Notes: generated by a model not told the origin, from the sequence alone. A stretch of DNA of 47,107 nucleotides from Polyangiaceae bacterium (GCA_025937895.1 JAICQL010000035.1:1-47107); one strand, 5' to 3'. Shown: positions 16,036 through 26,354, numbered from the stretch's first letter. A program made the numbers and translations.

Positions 16036-16051
16036 GCAACCGCAGGGTTGC
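16036..16051. promoter_or_regulatory. ArsR operator, distal palindrome
   Basis: GCAACCGCAGGGTTGC repeats the same GCAACC-N4-GGTTGC arms as the proximal site. Between the two sites the minus strand reads TTTAGA and, further on, TATAT, a weak promoter. A repressor dimer on each side would bracket it about four helical turns apart. Confidence 0.65.
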
Positions 16052-16110
16052 TCATTTCGCCAAGGCACGGGCGGCCTGTCGCGTGCTGCCCCCCCTCGAG
16101 CCTCAGTGCG

Positions 16111-17817
16111 CTACTTTGCCAGCTGGAGCACGGCCGAGCCGTCGGCGCTCGCCCAGTAGGCCGCAGTGTCGTCGAGGACGACCTGAGTGGGGCATGCGAG
16201 CGGTGGTGGTAGCACCTCAGTGGGGGCACCGGCCCCGGGCTCCTTGCTGGCGCGGTACAGCGCGAAGTCGGTGCTACAGCCCGCACCGGCGGGCTCTGCC
16301 GTGGCGGCGGCGTAATAGAGCGCCTCGGCGTCCACGCTGGGCGGCGCGACCAGACCCGTCACGAGCGGCTCTGGCACCGCGGGGAGCTGCAGCGCGATGC
16401 GCGAGAGGGTGCTGCCCTGGCTGAAGTAGAGGTAGTCGCCGTCGGTGCTCGCGCTGGACTGAAAGCGCAGCTCGCCTCCTACGCCGGCGTAGTGCTCCTG
16501 CGCCTCGGCCGTGGGGGAGCACTGGCGCAAGAGCCGCTGCGGCGCGCCCTGCGCCACGTACAGCAGGCAGCCATTGCTCACGGTCATGGAGAGCAGCGCC
16601 CCGGGCACGGTGCTGAACTCGACCTCATTGCCGGTGCCCGCCTGCTCCTCGGACAGCAACCCCGCCCGGTAGACGAGCGTGCTCTGCGCGCTGCGCTCGG
16701 TGTACCAGACGTTCAGGCCCGGCACGAGCACGCTGAAGATGCCGGGAGCGCGCAGCGGCGAAAACGGGCGCAGCTCCGTGCCGTCGAGGTTGGCGCGCAG
16801 CACCTGCCCCTGGCCCAGGGTCGCCGCGTTGCCGGACGCGAAATACAGCTGGCCGCCTCCCAGCGCGACCGCCACCAGGTTGCTCACGCCCTGCGCCACC
16901 ACCTCGACCGCGCCGCCGCCCTTGGGGATGCGCAGGATGCGGCCGGCGCCCTGCGCGCCTTCCCTGAAGTAGACGTGGGTTTCGCTCAGGGCCACCGCGC
17001 TCGGGTTGGTGTACCCGCTGCCCAGCACGACGGGCTGGCAGCGCCCGCCGGTGCAGACACCGCCGAGGCAGTCATGCCCGCAAGCTCCGCAGTGGAGCGG
17101 ATCACTCTCGAGCGACGTGCACACGTCCCCGCACTGCTCGACGCTGCCAGCGGGGCATGCCCCGCCGGGCTCGCAGCGAGGCGCGTCTTGCCAGGTCCCC
17201 GTCTCGTCACAGCGCTGTGCGGAGACGGCGTCGCAGCGCACGCTGGCCGGTGTGCAGTCGCCGCCGCACTCTCCGCTCTGGCAGGTGAAGTCACAGCTGA
17301 TCGGCGTCTGCCACTGGCCGAGCTCGTTACACAGCCGCAGCTGGGTCGGCGAGGCGCACTCGGTGACCCCCGGCGTGCACTCTCCCGTGCAGCCCTGGCC
17401 GCTGCAGGCGCCCGGGCAGGCCGTGGCCGCGCCCCACTGGCCCTGATCCGAGCAGCGCTGCGCCTCGCTGCTCGACGTGCAGCGCTGCTCGCCGGGCACA
17501 CACACTCCTGCGCAGGCGCTGTCGATGCAGGCACTGGGACAGCGCTCCACCTCGAGCCAGCGGCCCTCCGTGGAGCACACGCGGCGCTGGGTGGTGGAGA
17601 CGCACGCCGCCAGGTCCGGAATGCACTCGCGCGCCGCAGCGCTGTCTTCGCCTCGGGGCGGGGTGCCTTGGCTCGAGCCCCCATCGGGCAGGGGGCGGCT
17701 CTCCAGCACTCCGGTCGAGCGGTCGTCGATCTCGCAGCTGCTCTGGAGCAGCGCCAGTGCAACACCGGCGCCAGCTGCGTTCCACCAAAAAACAATCCTC
17801 GACCGACGACTCGCCAT
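16111..17817 (-). CDS. Exported lipoprotein: cysteine-rich repeats plus beta-propeller-like domain
   Basis: ATG at 17817 (MASRRSRIVFWWNAAGAGVA) gives 568 residues. A lipoprotein signal ends at LLQSSC. Residues of about 60-230 hold four to five repeats of the kind C.PG...C......RC...G.W......C, each with six or so cysteines (for example VPGEQRCTSSSEAQRCSDQG). A further Cys segment is HCGACGHDCLGGVCTGGRC. The remainder (about 250-568) is a beta-propeller-like region with recurring AVALSETHVYF, AVALGGGQLYFA, SMTVSNGCLLYVA and STDGDYLYFS strands. The architecture is common for secreted surface proteins of myxobacteria. The function is unknown, and binding or adhesion is only a guess. Confidence 0.85.
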   Translation of the reverse strand: MASRRSRIVFWWNAAGAGVALALLQSSCEIDDRSTGVLESRPLPDGGSSQGTPPRGEDSAAARECIPDLAACVSTTQRRVCSTEGRWLEVERCPSACIDSACAGVCVPGEQRCTSSSEAQRCSDQGQWGAATACPGACSGQGCTGECTPGVTECASPTQLRLCNELGQWQTPISCDFTCQSGECGGDCTPASVRCDAVSAQRCDETGTWQDAPRCEPGGACPAGSVEQCGDVCTSLESDPLHCGACGHDCLGGVCTGGRCQPVVLGSGYTNPSAVALSETHVYFREGAQGAGRILRIPKGGGAVEVVAQGVSNLVAVALGGGQLYFASGNAATLGQGQVLRANLDGTELRPFSPLRAPGIFSVLVPGLNVWYTERSAQSTLVYRAGLLSEEQAGTGNEVEFSTVPGALLSMTVSNGCLLYVAQGAPQRLLRQCSPTAEAQEHYAGVGGELRFQSSASTDGDYLYFSQGSTLSRIALQLPAVPEPLVTGLVAPPSVDAEALYYAAATAEPAGAGCSTDFALYRASKEPGAGAPTEVLPPPLACPTQVVLDDTAAYWASADGSAVLQLAK

Positions 17818-18030
17818 GTTCGACCCGTCCCCCCAATACGGCTCGCCACTATGCTCGGGCCGCGCTGCTCGTCGCAATGGCGAATCAGCGTGAGTGTGCG
17901 GCCCGTACGGCGACTCGCGAGCTTCCCGGGCGCCGCGGCCCACGAAGGGCATACGCCTTCGTGAGCCCTCGGTCGCCAGGAACCCCGGCTCCGCAGGGGG
18001 CTGCCGAGAGGGGGCTGCCGAGGAAGCGGC

Positions 18031-18477
18031 TTACTCCTTGATCTCGGGCTCGACCAGCTGGGTCAGCAAGGTCAGCGACTCTTGCCAGCCGAGGTAACAG
18101 GCCTCGACCGGAATCAGGCTCGGGATGCCCTCCTGCACCACGGTCAGCTCCGTGCCGACGGACACCTTCTTCAAGGTGATGGTGGTCGTCATCTGGCCGG
18201 GTAGATTCGGGTCGTCGAACTTGTCCGTGTGCCGGATCCGCTCGTTGGGCACGAGCTCCAGGAACTCGCCACCAAAGGAGTGGCTGTTGCCCGTCGTGAG
18301 GTTGGTGAACGACATCTTGTAAGTGCCGCCGACCTCGGCCTTGATGTGGTGGACCTTGCCGGTAAAGCCGTGGGGCGGCAGCCACTTGACCATGGCGTCG
18401 GCGTCCAGGAACGCTCGGTAGATCCTCTGCGCGGGCGCGCGCAGCACGCGCTGCAGCTTGACGGTGTTGTCGGCCAT
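18031..18477 (-). CDS. SRPBCC/AHSA1-domain protein
   Basis: This 148-residue protein begins MADNTVKLQRVLRAPAQRIY and shows the AHSA1 fold: AFLDADAMVKWLPPHGFTGK, MSFTNLTTGNSHSFGGEFLE, TTTITLKKVSVGTELTVVQE and a C-terminal helix (CYLGWQESLTLLTQLVEPE). GGAG lies 9 bases before the ATG. The ligand is unknown. Unlike the two other SRPBCC genes in the window it has no ArsR partner, and it is transcribed alone after the bidirectional terminator at 18569. Confidence 0.88.
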   Translation of the reverse strand: MADNTVKLQRVLRAPAQRIYRAFLDADAMVKWLPPHGFTGKVHHIKAEVGGTYKMSFTNLTTGNSHSFGGEFLELVPNERIRHTDKFDDPNLPGQMTTTITLKKVSVGTELTVVQEGIPSLIPVEACYLGWQESLTLLTQLVEPEIKE

Positions 18478-18568
18478 TTGTGCTGTTCTCCTTTGGGTTT
18501 AGGTGTCCGGCGGTCGCTCGCGATGGGCGGTAGACCGTCGCTTTCAACAGGGCGACGAACGTGAAAAC

Positions 18569-18597
18569 GCCGGATCGACAGCCTCCGGCTTTTTTTT
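18569..18597. terminator. Intrinsic terminator, probably bidirectional
   Basis: GCCGGA and TCCGGC form a 6-base stem around a 9-base loop, followed by eight T on the plus strand. On the minus strand the same hairpin is followed by GTTTTC, so it can end transcription of the dioxygenase gene that stops at 18644. Confidence 0.7.
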
Positions 18598-18643
18598 CGA
18601 GAACCGGGCCTGGCGATCCGGGCGACGAGCCGCCCAGCGTCCG

Positions 18644-19540
18644 TTACAGATTCGTGCCTTCGGGCGGGACGCGCGCGGGATCGGGCAACCCTGCCGAGGG
18701 CCGTGGGTCGCGCTCGCTCGGGTACTTTGCATCGAGCGTGTACGAGGCCATCGACAGCGAGCCGAAGGCGTAGCCATCCACCAGCGCCTCGAGCGAGCGA
18801 CCCGCCGCGCTGGCCAGGCCCGCGACGTACAGCAGCGGAATGAAGTGATCCGGGGTCGGCGAGCCACGCTCGAAGTCCACGTGGCTGCCTAGCTTGGGAG
18901 CATCGCTCGGCTTCTCGGTGAGGATCGCCCGGGCGGCGTCATCGAGGCGGCGAGTCCAGTCGAAGCCGAGCTCCGGCTGCGACCAGCTGAGGGCCCGCAG
19001 GTTGTGCACGATGTTGCCGCTGCCGGCGATCAAGATGCCGCGCTCGCGCAGCGGCGCCAGGCGTGTGCCGAGCTCGAAGTGCCAGTCAAAGTCCCGGCGC
19101 AGGTCGATCGAGAGCTGCACCACCGGGATGCTGGCGTCGGGGAAGGCGTGCACCAGCACGGACCAGGTTCCGTGATCGATACCCCAGCTGTCGCCATCGA
19201 GCCCGACGTGGCTGGGCTGTACGAGGTCTGCGACCTCCTGCGCGAGCTCCGGGCTGCCTGGCGCCGGATACTGCACGTCGAAGAGCTGCTGCGGGAAGCC
19301 GTAGAAATCGTGGATCGTCCGCGGGCGCGCCATGGCCGTGACCGCGGTGACGTTCACGTACCAGTGCGCCGAGACCATCAGGATCGCCCGAGGCCTGGGG
19401 ATGCTGCTGCCGAAGCGCGCCCAGGCCTGCGAGTAGCGGTTCTGCTCGAGCGCGTTCATCGGGCTGCCATGTCCGAAGAACACGGCAGGGGTGAGCGGCT
19501 TGCCTGCAGCGGGCCGCGCAGGATCAGCGTGCACCATCAT
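18644..19540 (-). CDS. ygiD: Extradiol dioxygenase of the YgiD / DOPA-dioxygenase type
   Basis: This 298-residue protein is a member of the class III LigB-type extradiol dioxygenases, which bind one metal ion. Predicted ligands are the His in FFGHGSP near residue 24 and the His in VSAHWY, with the catalytic His in GIDHGTW and a later His in PDHFIPLL. Other signatures are TIHDFYGFPQQLF and GSGNIVHNLRAL. Bacterial YgiD opens the ring of L-DOPA, and the plant homologue makes betalamic acid; the natural substrate here is unknown. The start at 19540 follows AGAGGTG, with a second ATG at 19537. It is divergent from the ArsR/SRPBCC operon 2. Confidence 0.9.
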   Translation of the reverse strand: MMVHADPARPAAGKPLTPAVFFGHGSPMNALEQNRYSQAWARFGSSIPRPRAILMVSAHWYVNVTAVTAMARPRTIHDFYGFPQQLFDVQYPAPGSPELAQEVADLVQPSHVGLDGDSWGIDHGTWSVLVHAFPDASIPVVQLSIDLRRDFDWHFELGTRLAPLRERGILIAGSGNIVHNLRALSWSQPELGFDWTRRLDDAARAILTEKPSDAPKLGSHVDFERGSPTPDHFIPLLYVAGLASAAGRSLEALVDGYAFGSLSMASYTLDAKYPSERDPRPSAGLPDPARVPPEGTNL

Positions 19541-19657
19541 GACACCTCTTCGCCTCCCTCGTGCTCATGGCCCGCGACGGTATCACGCGCCGGCTCTGCA
19601 CAATGAGGCACGGGGCGCCTGCGGCGATTTCCCACGAAAGAACCCTCTTTCGCGCGC

Positions 19658-19686
19658 TTGACAATCAATAAGCATTGGCTTATTGA
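19658..19686 (+). promoter_or_regulatory. Sigma-70-type promoter of ArsR/SRPBCC operon 2
   Basis: A perfect TTGACA (19658-19663), a 17-base spacer and TATTGA (19681-19686) lie right before the ATG at 19693. Transcription would begin at or next to the start codon, giving a leaderless or nearly leaderless mRNA. Confidence 0.55.
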
Positions 19687-19689
19687 TTG
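19662..19689. promoter_or_regulatory. ArsR operator: 28-base perfect palindrome
   Basis: CAATCAATAAGC and GCTTATTGATTG are perfect 12-base inverted repeats around ATTG. The site covers the spacer and -10 of the promoter, so a bound ArsR dimer would block RNA polymerase. The ATAA-type arms resemble SmtB/ArsR-family operators. Confidence 0.75.
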
Positions 19690-19692
19690 GGA

Positions 19693-20022
19693 ATGCACAG
19701 CGCGGCCGTGCTCGAGGACAAGATCTTCCAGGCCCTGGCGGATCCGAGCCGCCGGGCGATCTTCGAGTCGCTCACCCGCGGTGAAGCACCGGTGAAGGAG
19801 CTGACGGGGCGCTTCCGCATCTCGCAGCCGGCCATCTCCCAGCACCTGGCCACGTTGAAGGACGCGGGGCTGGTGCATGGCAGGCGAGAGGGCCGCCTGG
19901 TCTACTACCGGGTGGAGCCGCGCGGGCTGAAGCCGCTGATCGACTGGATCGCGCACTACCGCGCCTTCTGGACCGAGCGCGTCGAGCGCCTGGAAGAGCT
20001 GCTGGAGAAGATGGACGAATGA
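19693..20022 (+). CDS. ArsR-family repressor (SRPBCC operon 2)
   Basis: ATG at 19693 gives 109 residues (MHSAAVLEDKIFQALADPSR). The winged helix shows RRAIFESLTRGEAPVKELTG, RISQPAISQHLATLKDAGLV as recognition helix, GRREGRLVYYRVEP as wing, and a C-terminal helix of WTERVERLEELLEKMDE. No metal-binding cysteines are present. It is coupled to the next SRPBCC gene by an ATGA overlap (20019-20022), and the 28-base palindrome over its promoter indicates autoregulation. Here arsR precedes the SRPBCC gene, the reverse of operon 1. Confidence 0.92.
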   Translation: MHSAAVLEDKIFQALADPSRRAIFESLTRGEAPVKELTGRFRISQPAISQHLATLKDAGLVHGRREGRLVYYRVEPRGLKPLIDWIAHYRAFWTERVERLEELLEKMDE

Positions 20023-20462
20023 CCCTCACCGACAAGACCGCACCGTCACAGACCGATTCGCTCAGCTTCGAGTTCGATTTGAAGCACCCGCCGCAGAAGG
20101 TGTGGCGAGCGCTCACCGATCCAGCGCTGCTCGGCCAGTGGCTGCTGCCGATCGTGAAGGGCAAGCTCGACGCGGGCACGGCGTTCACCTTGCAGACGCA
20201 GCCCTATCCGGGCTGGGATGGCACGGTGCAGTGCAAGGTGCTGGAGATGAAGGCTCACGAGCGGCTGAGCTACAGCTGGCTCGTCGGCGAGATGCTCGAC
20301 ACCGTCGTCACCTTCGAGCTCACGCCCACGGCGTCTGGCACGCGCCTGTCGCTCGTGCAGTCCGGGTTCAAGCCGGAGCAGAAGCAGAACCTGGGTGGGG
20401 CACGTTATGGCTGGAGGCTGATGGGTGGCAAGCTCATCGAGGTACTGGAGAAGATGTCATGA
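20019..20462 (+). CDS. SRPBCC/AHSA1-domain protein (operon 2)
   Basis: This 147-residue protein starts within the arsR stop codon. The fold shows DLKHPPQKVWRALTDPALLG, WLLPIVKGKLDAGTAFTLQT, GTVQCKVLEMKAHERLSYSW, VVTFELTPTASGTRLSLVQS and a C-terminal ARYGWRLMGGKLIEVLEKM helix. It is a hydrophobic-ligand-binding protein of the AHSA1 group with unknown ligand. The stop overlaps the start of a small membrane protein, so the three genes are a tightly coupled unit. Confidence 0.92.
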   Translation: MTLTDKTAPSQTDSLSFEFDLKHPPQKVWRALTDPALLGQWLLPIVKGKLDAGTAFTLQTQPYPGWDGTVQCKVLEMKAHERLSYSWLVGEMLDTVVTFELTPTASGTRLSLVQSGFKPEQKQNLGGARYGWRLMGGKLIEVLEKMS

Positions 20463-20677
20463 GCAAGTGGATCCGTCAGATTCATCGCTGGGTGTCGATC
20501 GCCTTCACCCTGTGCGTGGTGGCGAACTTCGTGGCCATGGCCATGGGCGATGGCCAGCCTCCGGCGTGGGTGACGTATTCACCGCTGCCGCCGCTGGCGT
20601 TCCTGCTGTTTACCGGGCTGTATCTGTTCGTGCTGCCGTACTTGCGCCGGGGTGGGGCGGCACGGGTCGGTGGCTGA
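20459..20677 (+). CDS. Small two-helix membrane protein of ArsR/SRPBCC operon 2
   Basis: ATG at 20459 overlaps the SRPBCC stop (ATGA). The 72-residue protein MSKWIRQIHRWVSIAFTLCV has two membrane helices, at about residues 12-30 and 45-65 (LPPLAFLLFTGLYLFVLPYL), joined by a short Gly/Pro loop, with a basic tail. The N-terminal RQIHRWVS resembles the first segment of PepSY-associated membrane proteins. The role is unknown. The strict gene coupling suggests it works with the SRPBCC protein, perhaps in handling a hydrophobic ligand. Confidence 0.8.
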   Translation: MSKWIRQIHRWVSIAFTLCVVANFVAMAMGDGQPPAWVTYSPLPPLAFLLFTGLYLFVLPYLRRGGAARVGG

Positions 20678-20739
20678 GCAAGGCACCTGGGCAAACCAGC
20701 CCTTCACAAACCCTCGTTCCTCGGTGATTGATTCCAACG

Positions 20740-23110
<2,371 letters not shown>

Positions 23111-23133
<23 letters not shown>

Positions 23134-23740
23134 CGACGTGAACCCCCGGCGCGGCAGCGATGGCTGCCTCGATCAGCGCGCGCGCGATGTTCTCGGCCGG
23201 GTTGATGCGCCAGCGGCGCGGCAGCAGCGGACCGAGCGCACCGAGCGCCACCAGCGCGGCGCGCTCGCCCGGGCGGTGCTGCTGGCGCTCGCCCCCGATC
23301 AACCCGGGGCGCACGAAGGTCAGAGACTGAAAGCCGACCTGCGCCAGCGCTTGCTCGAGCTCACCCTTCACCCGATTGTAAAAGATGCGCGAGCTCGCCG
23401 AAGCCCCGAGGGCGGAGTTGAGCACGTACGTGGGCGTGCCGTGCTGCCGCGCGAGCTGCGCCACCCGCAGCGGGTAGTCATGATCCACCCGGCGGAACGC
23501 CTCGCGCGAGCCGGCCACCTCGAGCGTGGTGCCGAGCGTGCAGATCACGGCGTCCGCCTGCCACCAGTCTGCCGCCTCCGGCAGTTGCTCGAAGTCGACG
23601 AGCGGCGCCAGCAGCTTCGGATGCTCGGGCAGCGCGCGGCGAGCGGGTGCAACCACCCGCTCGATGCGGCCATCGTCCAGCGCTCGTCGCAACACGTGGC
23701 TGCCCACGAGCCCGGTCGCCCCCACCAGCAGCAGCTTCAT
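23111..23740 (-). CDS. NAD(P)H-binding atypical short-chain dehydrogenase
   Basis: This 209-residue protein is an atypical SDR of the HTATIP2/YwnB type. The dinucleotide motif is GATGLVGSHVLRRAL near the N-terminus. Other signatures are ADAVICTLGTTLEVAG, FRRVDHDYPLRVAQLARQHG, NSALGASASSRIFYNRVKGE (Ser and YxxxK active region) and FVRPGLIGGER. Members act as NAD(P)H-dependent reductases or quinone/redox sensors; the substrate here is unknown. It is convergent with the UvrA-like gene. Confidence 0.88.
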
Positions 23741-23799
23741 GCCCTGTCATAGCCGGAGCTGGGCCACGGCGTCTCGGCACCGTGAACCTGCGCTACGGT

Positions 23800-24354
23800 T
23801 CAATATCCGAGGGCGGTACCCGGCATGCGGCGCCGGTAGATGACCGTGTGCGAGTGGCCAGCGCGGTTGAGCAAGAGGCGCACCTCCGGCCTCATCCCCA
23901 CGCCTTGCCAGGCCTCCAGGAACGAGCTCAGCGCAGCGATCGTGAGGCCATCGACCTCCTCTATGCGGTCGGCGCGGCGCAGGCCGAGGTACGTCTCGTC
24001 ATCGCCGTCTTCCTCACCCGCCTCGAAGAAGACGCGCACCCCGATCGTCTCCTGCCCGCGCCGGGCCGCCGTGAAGTGCAGGATGCCGGAGGCGTCCGCA
24101 ACGGTGTCCTCGTCCACCGCGATCAACGTCGTGCCCTCGGCGCCAAAGGGCAGATCCGTCTCGTCCTCGGGGGCGCCCCCGCTGAGCGAGAAGGAGAGCT
24201 CGATGGGCGCCCCCTCCGGCGCGCCGCTCAGCGCGGCCACGCGCTCCGGAGCGGCGGGCGGGCGCTGGTGCGGGCCCGAAGAGTTGCAGCCGAGTGTTGC
24301 ACTGCCGAGCAGCAGCACCGCGCCGATGAGCCGAAGAGAGCGCTCGCGAGACAT
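23800..24354 (-). CDS. Lipoprotein with PDZ-like C-terminal segment
   Basis: This 184-residue protein starts MSRERSLRLIGAVLLLGSAT, with the lipobox LGC at about residue 23. The N-terminal part after the signal is acidic (EDETDLPFG, AGEEDGDDETYLG). From about residue 120 the segment GLRRADRIEEVDGLTIAALS, followed by WQGVGMRPEVRLLLNRAGHS and HTVIYRR, resembles the binding-groove order of PDZ domains of the GspC/HtrA type, with the usual GL..GD..V.V.G replaced by GLRRADRIEEVDG. It is therefore a probable periplasmic or outer-membrane-anchored protein. The family is not recognised beyond that. Confidence 0.65.
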   Translation of the reverse strand: MSRERSLRLIGAVLLLGSATLGCNSSGPHQRPPAAPERVAALSGAPEGAPIELSFSLSGGAPEDETDLPFGAEGTTLIAVDEDTVADASGILHFTAARRGQETIGVRVFFEAGEEDGDDETYLGLRRADRIEEVDGLTIAALSSFLEAWQGVGMRPEVRLLLNRAGHSHTVIYRRRMPGTALGY

Positions 24355-24539
24355 TGGTAAACAAAGGTGCTCGCCGGTGAGAGGTTGTCAACGCCGCGGG
24401 CGAAGCGACGGCTGGATCGCTCCCTTCCGGAACGGAAAGGGAATGGTTTGGTGCGCTGGCAGGGTACTGTTTCGAGCCCAGCGTGCTGGATCCGCGCGGC
24501 TCGCGCGAGGTGCCGTGCTGCAGCACCACCTCCAGCTCC

Positions 24540-24699
24540 GGATGCCGCTCGGGAAGGTGGCCCACCCAGCGCCCCAGGTAGGCCAGATTCAAGGAAGGGA
24601 TGCCCAGGAGCCTCAGCAAGAGCGCCCAGACTCCATGACCAGGGTGGCGCCAGCGCCGATCAGCGCCGCGCGCACCAGGAGCTCGCAAGGTTCCGTCAT
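24540..24699 (-). pseudogene. DUF2938 membrane protein, broken
   Basis: From ATG at 24699 the first frame reads MTEPCELLVRAALIGAGATLVM. Near 24632 one or two bases are out of phase and the next frame continues WALLLRLLGIPSLNLAYLGR and WVGHLPE. Together these match the start of DUF2938 membrane proteins. After GHLPE the similarity fades, so the 3' two thirds are lost as well. The rest of the 658-base gap up to 25012 shows no gene; its right end carries the leader of the formate/nitrite channel gene. Confidence 0.6.
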
Positions 24700-25012
24700 C
24701 TGCATATGCCTTCTGAAGGCCGTTGCCTTCGCCCTGCAGCTTCGTGCCCGCAGGCGCGCAGCGCCAATCGCGAGCTTGGAGGGCTGCCCTCAGCTTTGCT
24801 GAGGGCTGCGCCGGGGCGCGGGCAGAGCCCTGGCCGCCGCCGTGAAATCAATCGACCATGGACACAATCGATCTTCGAGAGGAGTTACGCCGGTGACATG
24901 CAGCCGAGCCCGGCCCGAAACATGAAACACGCAGTTTAGGGCAGCCTGTCGCCCGCGGGTCTCCCCGGCACGGGCCCTTGTTTCAACTGTTTCAGCCGAA
25001 GGAAGAGCAACC

Positions 25013-25885
25013 GTGTCCTACCTGCCCCCCACCGAGTTCGTTCGCAAGATGGTCGACGCAGGCCACTCGAAGATCCTCATGTCGACCCGCGATACCTTGC
25101 TGCGCGGCTTCATGGGCGGCGCGCTGCTGGCGCTCGGCGCGGTCTTTGCCGTCACGGTCACCCAGCAGACGGGCAGCCCGGTGCTCGGCGCCATCCTGTT
25201 TCCGCTCGGCTTCTGTACCCTGTACCTGCACGGCTACGATCTGCTGACGGGCGTGTTCGTGCTGTCATTCCTGGCCTGGCTGGACAAGCGCCCGGGGGTG
25301 ACCATCGGCGGGGTGCTGCGCAACTGGGGCCTGGTCTTCGCAGGCAACTTCTTGGGGGCGCTGACCGTGGCGACGATGATGGCCATCGTCTTCACCTTCG
25401 GCTTCTCCGCGGAGCCCAGCCCGGTGGGCAAGATCATCGCCACCATCGGCGAGTCCCGCACCCTGGGCTACAAGGATCACGGCGCCGCGGGCATGCTCAC
25501 GCTCTTCATCCGCGGCGTGCTGTGCAACTGGATGGTGTCGAGCGGCGTGGTCGGCGCCATGGTGGCCACCACGACGGGCGGCAAGGTGCTGGCCATGTGG
25601 ATGCCCATCACGTTGTTCTTCGGGATGGCGTTCGAGCACTCGGTGGTGAACATGTTCCTGTTCCCCTCCGGTCTGATGATGGGCGGTGACTTCAGCGTCG
25701 GCGACTACTTGATCTGGAACGAGCTGCCCACGGTCATCGGCAACCTGATCGGCGGCATCACCTTCACCGGCCTGACCCTGTACTCCACCCACCTGAAGAC
25801 CGCCCCGCAGCGCACGTTCGCGGACCCGATCGATGAGTCGGGCATCAATCTTCGCACCCAGGCGCGCAAGGACGCGGCGGCCTGA
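25013..25885 (+). CDS. Formate/nitrite transporter family channel
   Basis: GTG at 25013 with GGAAGAG upstream gives 290 residues, the normal FNT length. The six-helix pentameric channel fold shows FMGGALLALGAVFAVTVTQQ, FPLGFCTLYLHGYDLLTGVF, NWGLVFAGNFLGALTVATMM, FIRGVLCNWMVSSGVVGAMV (with the conserved inner-pore region), FGMAFEHSVVNMFLFPSGLM and ELPTVIGNLIGGITFTGLTL. The family moves formate, nitrite or hydrosulfide across the inner membrane. The substrate is not clear here and the neighbours give no hint, although the NO module 14 kb away makes nitrite worth considering. Confidence 0.92.
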   Translation: MSYLPPTEFVRKMVDAGHSKILMSTRDTLLRGFMGGALLALGAVFAVTVTQQTGSPVLGAILFPLGFCTLYLHGYDLLTGVFVLSFLAWLDKRPGVTIGGVLRNWGLVFAGNFLGALTVATMMAIVFTFGFSAEPSPVGKIIATIGESRTLGYKDHGAAGMLTLFIRGVLCNWMVSSGVVGAMVATTTGGKVLAMWMPITLFFGMAFEHSVVNMFLFPSGLMMGGDFSVGDYLIWNELPTVIGNLIGGITFTGLTLYSTHLKTAPQRTFADPIDESGINLRTQARKDAAA

Positions 25886-25944
25886 GCGGCCTTTTCCGCC
25901 GCAGCGAGCCAGAGACGCAGCTGCGCGGGGGTCCGCTTGCCCTG

Positions 25945-25968
25945 GCTCGGCCTCGAATGAGGCCGAGC
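25945..25968. terminator. Strong hairpin after the FNT gene
   Basis: GCTCGGCCTC-GAAT-GAGGCCGAGC is a perfect 10-base stem with a 4-base loop, 60 bases after the FNT stop. No T-run follows, so factor-assisted termination or mRNA stabilisation is likely. Confidence 0.5.
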
Positions 25969-26087
25969 AGGTGCCGGCAACCGCTGGAGATCACTTGCTT
26001 CCGGCCAGGGCCGGCGGGCTGCGGCGAATCGGGCGTCGCCTTGGGTTGCGGCCAGGCACTACCATGTAGCCCTGAAAGCGAGGGCGG

Positions 26088-26312
26088 ATGGAGAGCAGTG
26101 ACGGCAGCGCGGCGGCGAGGCGGCTCCTGGAAGAGGTGGCGGTGCTCTTGAAGGATCCGCAGCTGGCCTTCGACTTTGCGCGGCGCGGGGTCAACACCAG
26201 CCTGGCACTGGTCGCCGTCCAGGGCACCATCGCCTACCTGGAAGGCAACAAGCTCCGCGCCGTGGAAGATCTGGCGACCGCCGCGGACGAGATCCGCGCG
26301 CGCAACGAGTGA
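26088..26312 (+). CDS. Small soluble helical protein, family unknown
   Basis: ATG at 26088 after GAGGGCGG gives 74 residues. The sequence is helical (AAARRLLEEVAVLLKDPQLA, FDFARRGVNTSLALVAVQG, YLEGNKLRAVEDLATAADE) with balanced composition and the helix-turn-helix rhythm of a TPR-like hairpin. There is no signal peptide. I do not recognise a family. It stands alone between the FNT gene and a convergent membrane-protein gene. Confidence 0.6.
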   Translation: MESSDGSAAARRLLEEVAVLLKDPQLAFDFARRGVNTSLALVAVQGTIAYLEGNKLRAVEDLATAADEIRARNE

Positions 26313-26354
26313 GACGCGAGGCGAGCGCCTGCGCCCCTGTCTACGCAGCCCGCT

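Noticed and set aside
16492..17964. 490-residue plus-strand open frame
   Set aside because: Complement of the cysteine-rich lipoprotein gene; Ala/Arg-rich without motifs, while the minus frame has a lipobox and regular cysteine modules.
24880..24940. Short leader peptides before the formate/nitrite channel gene
   Set aside because: Two tiny frames (12 and 13 codons) exist, one after AGGAG, but nothing supports a regulatory role.
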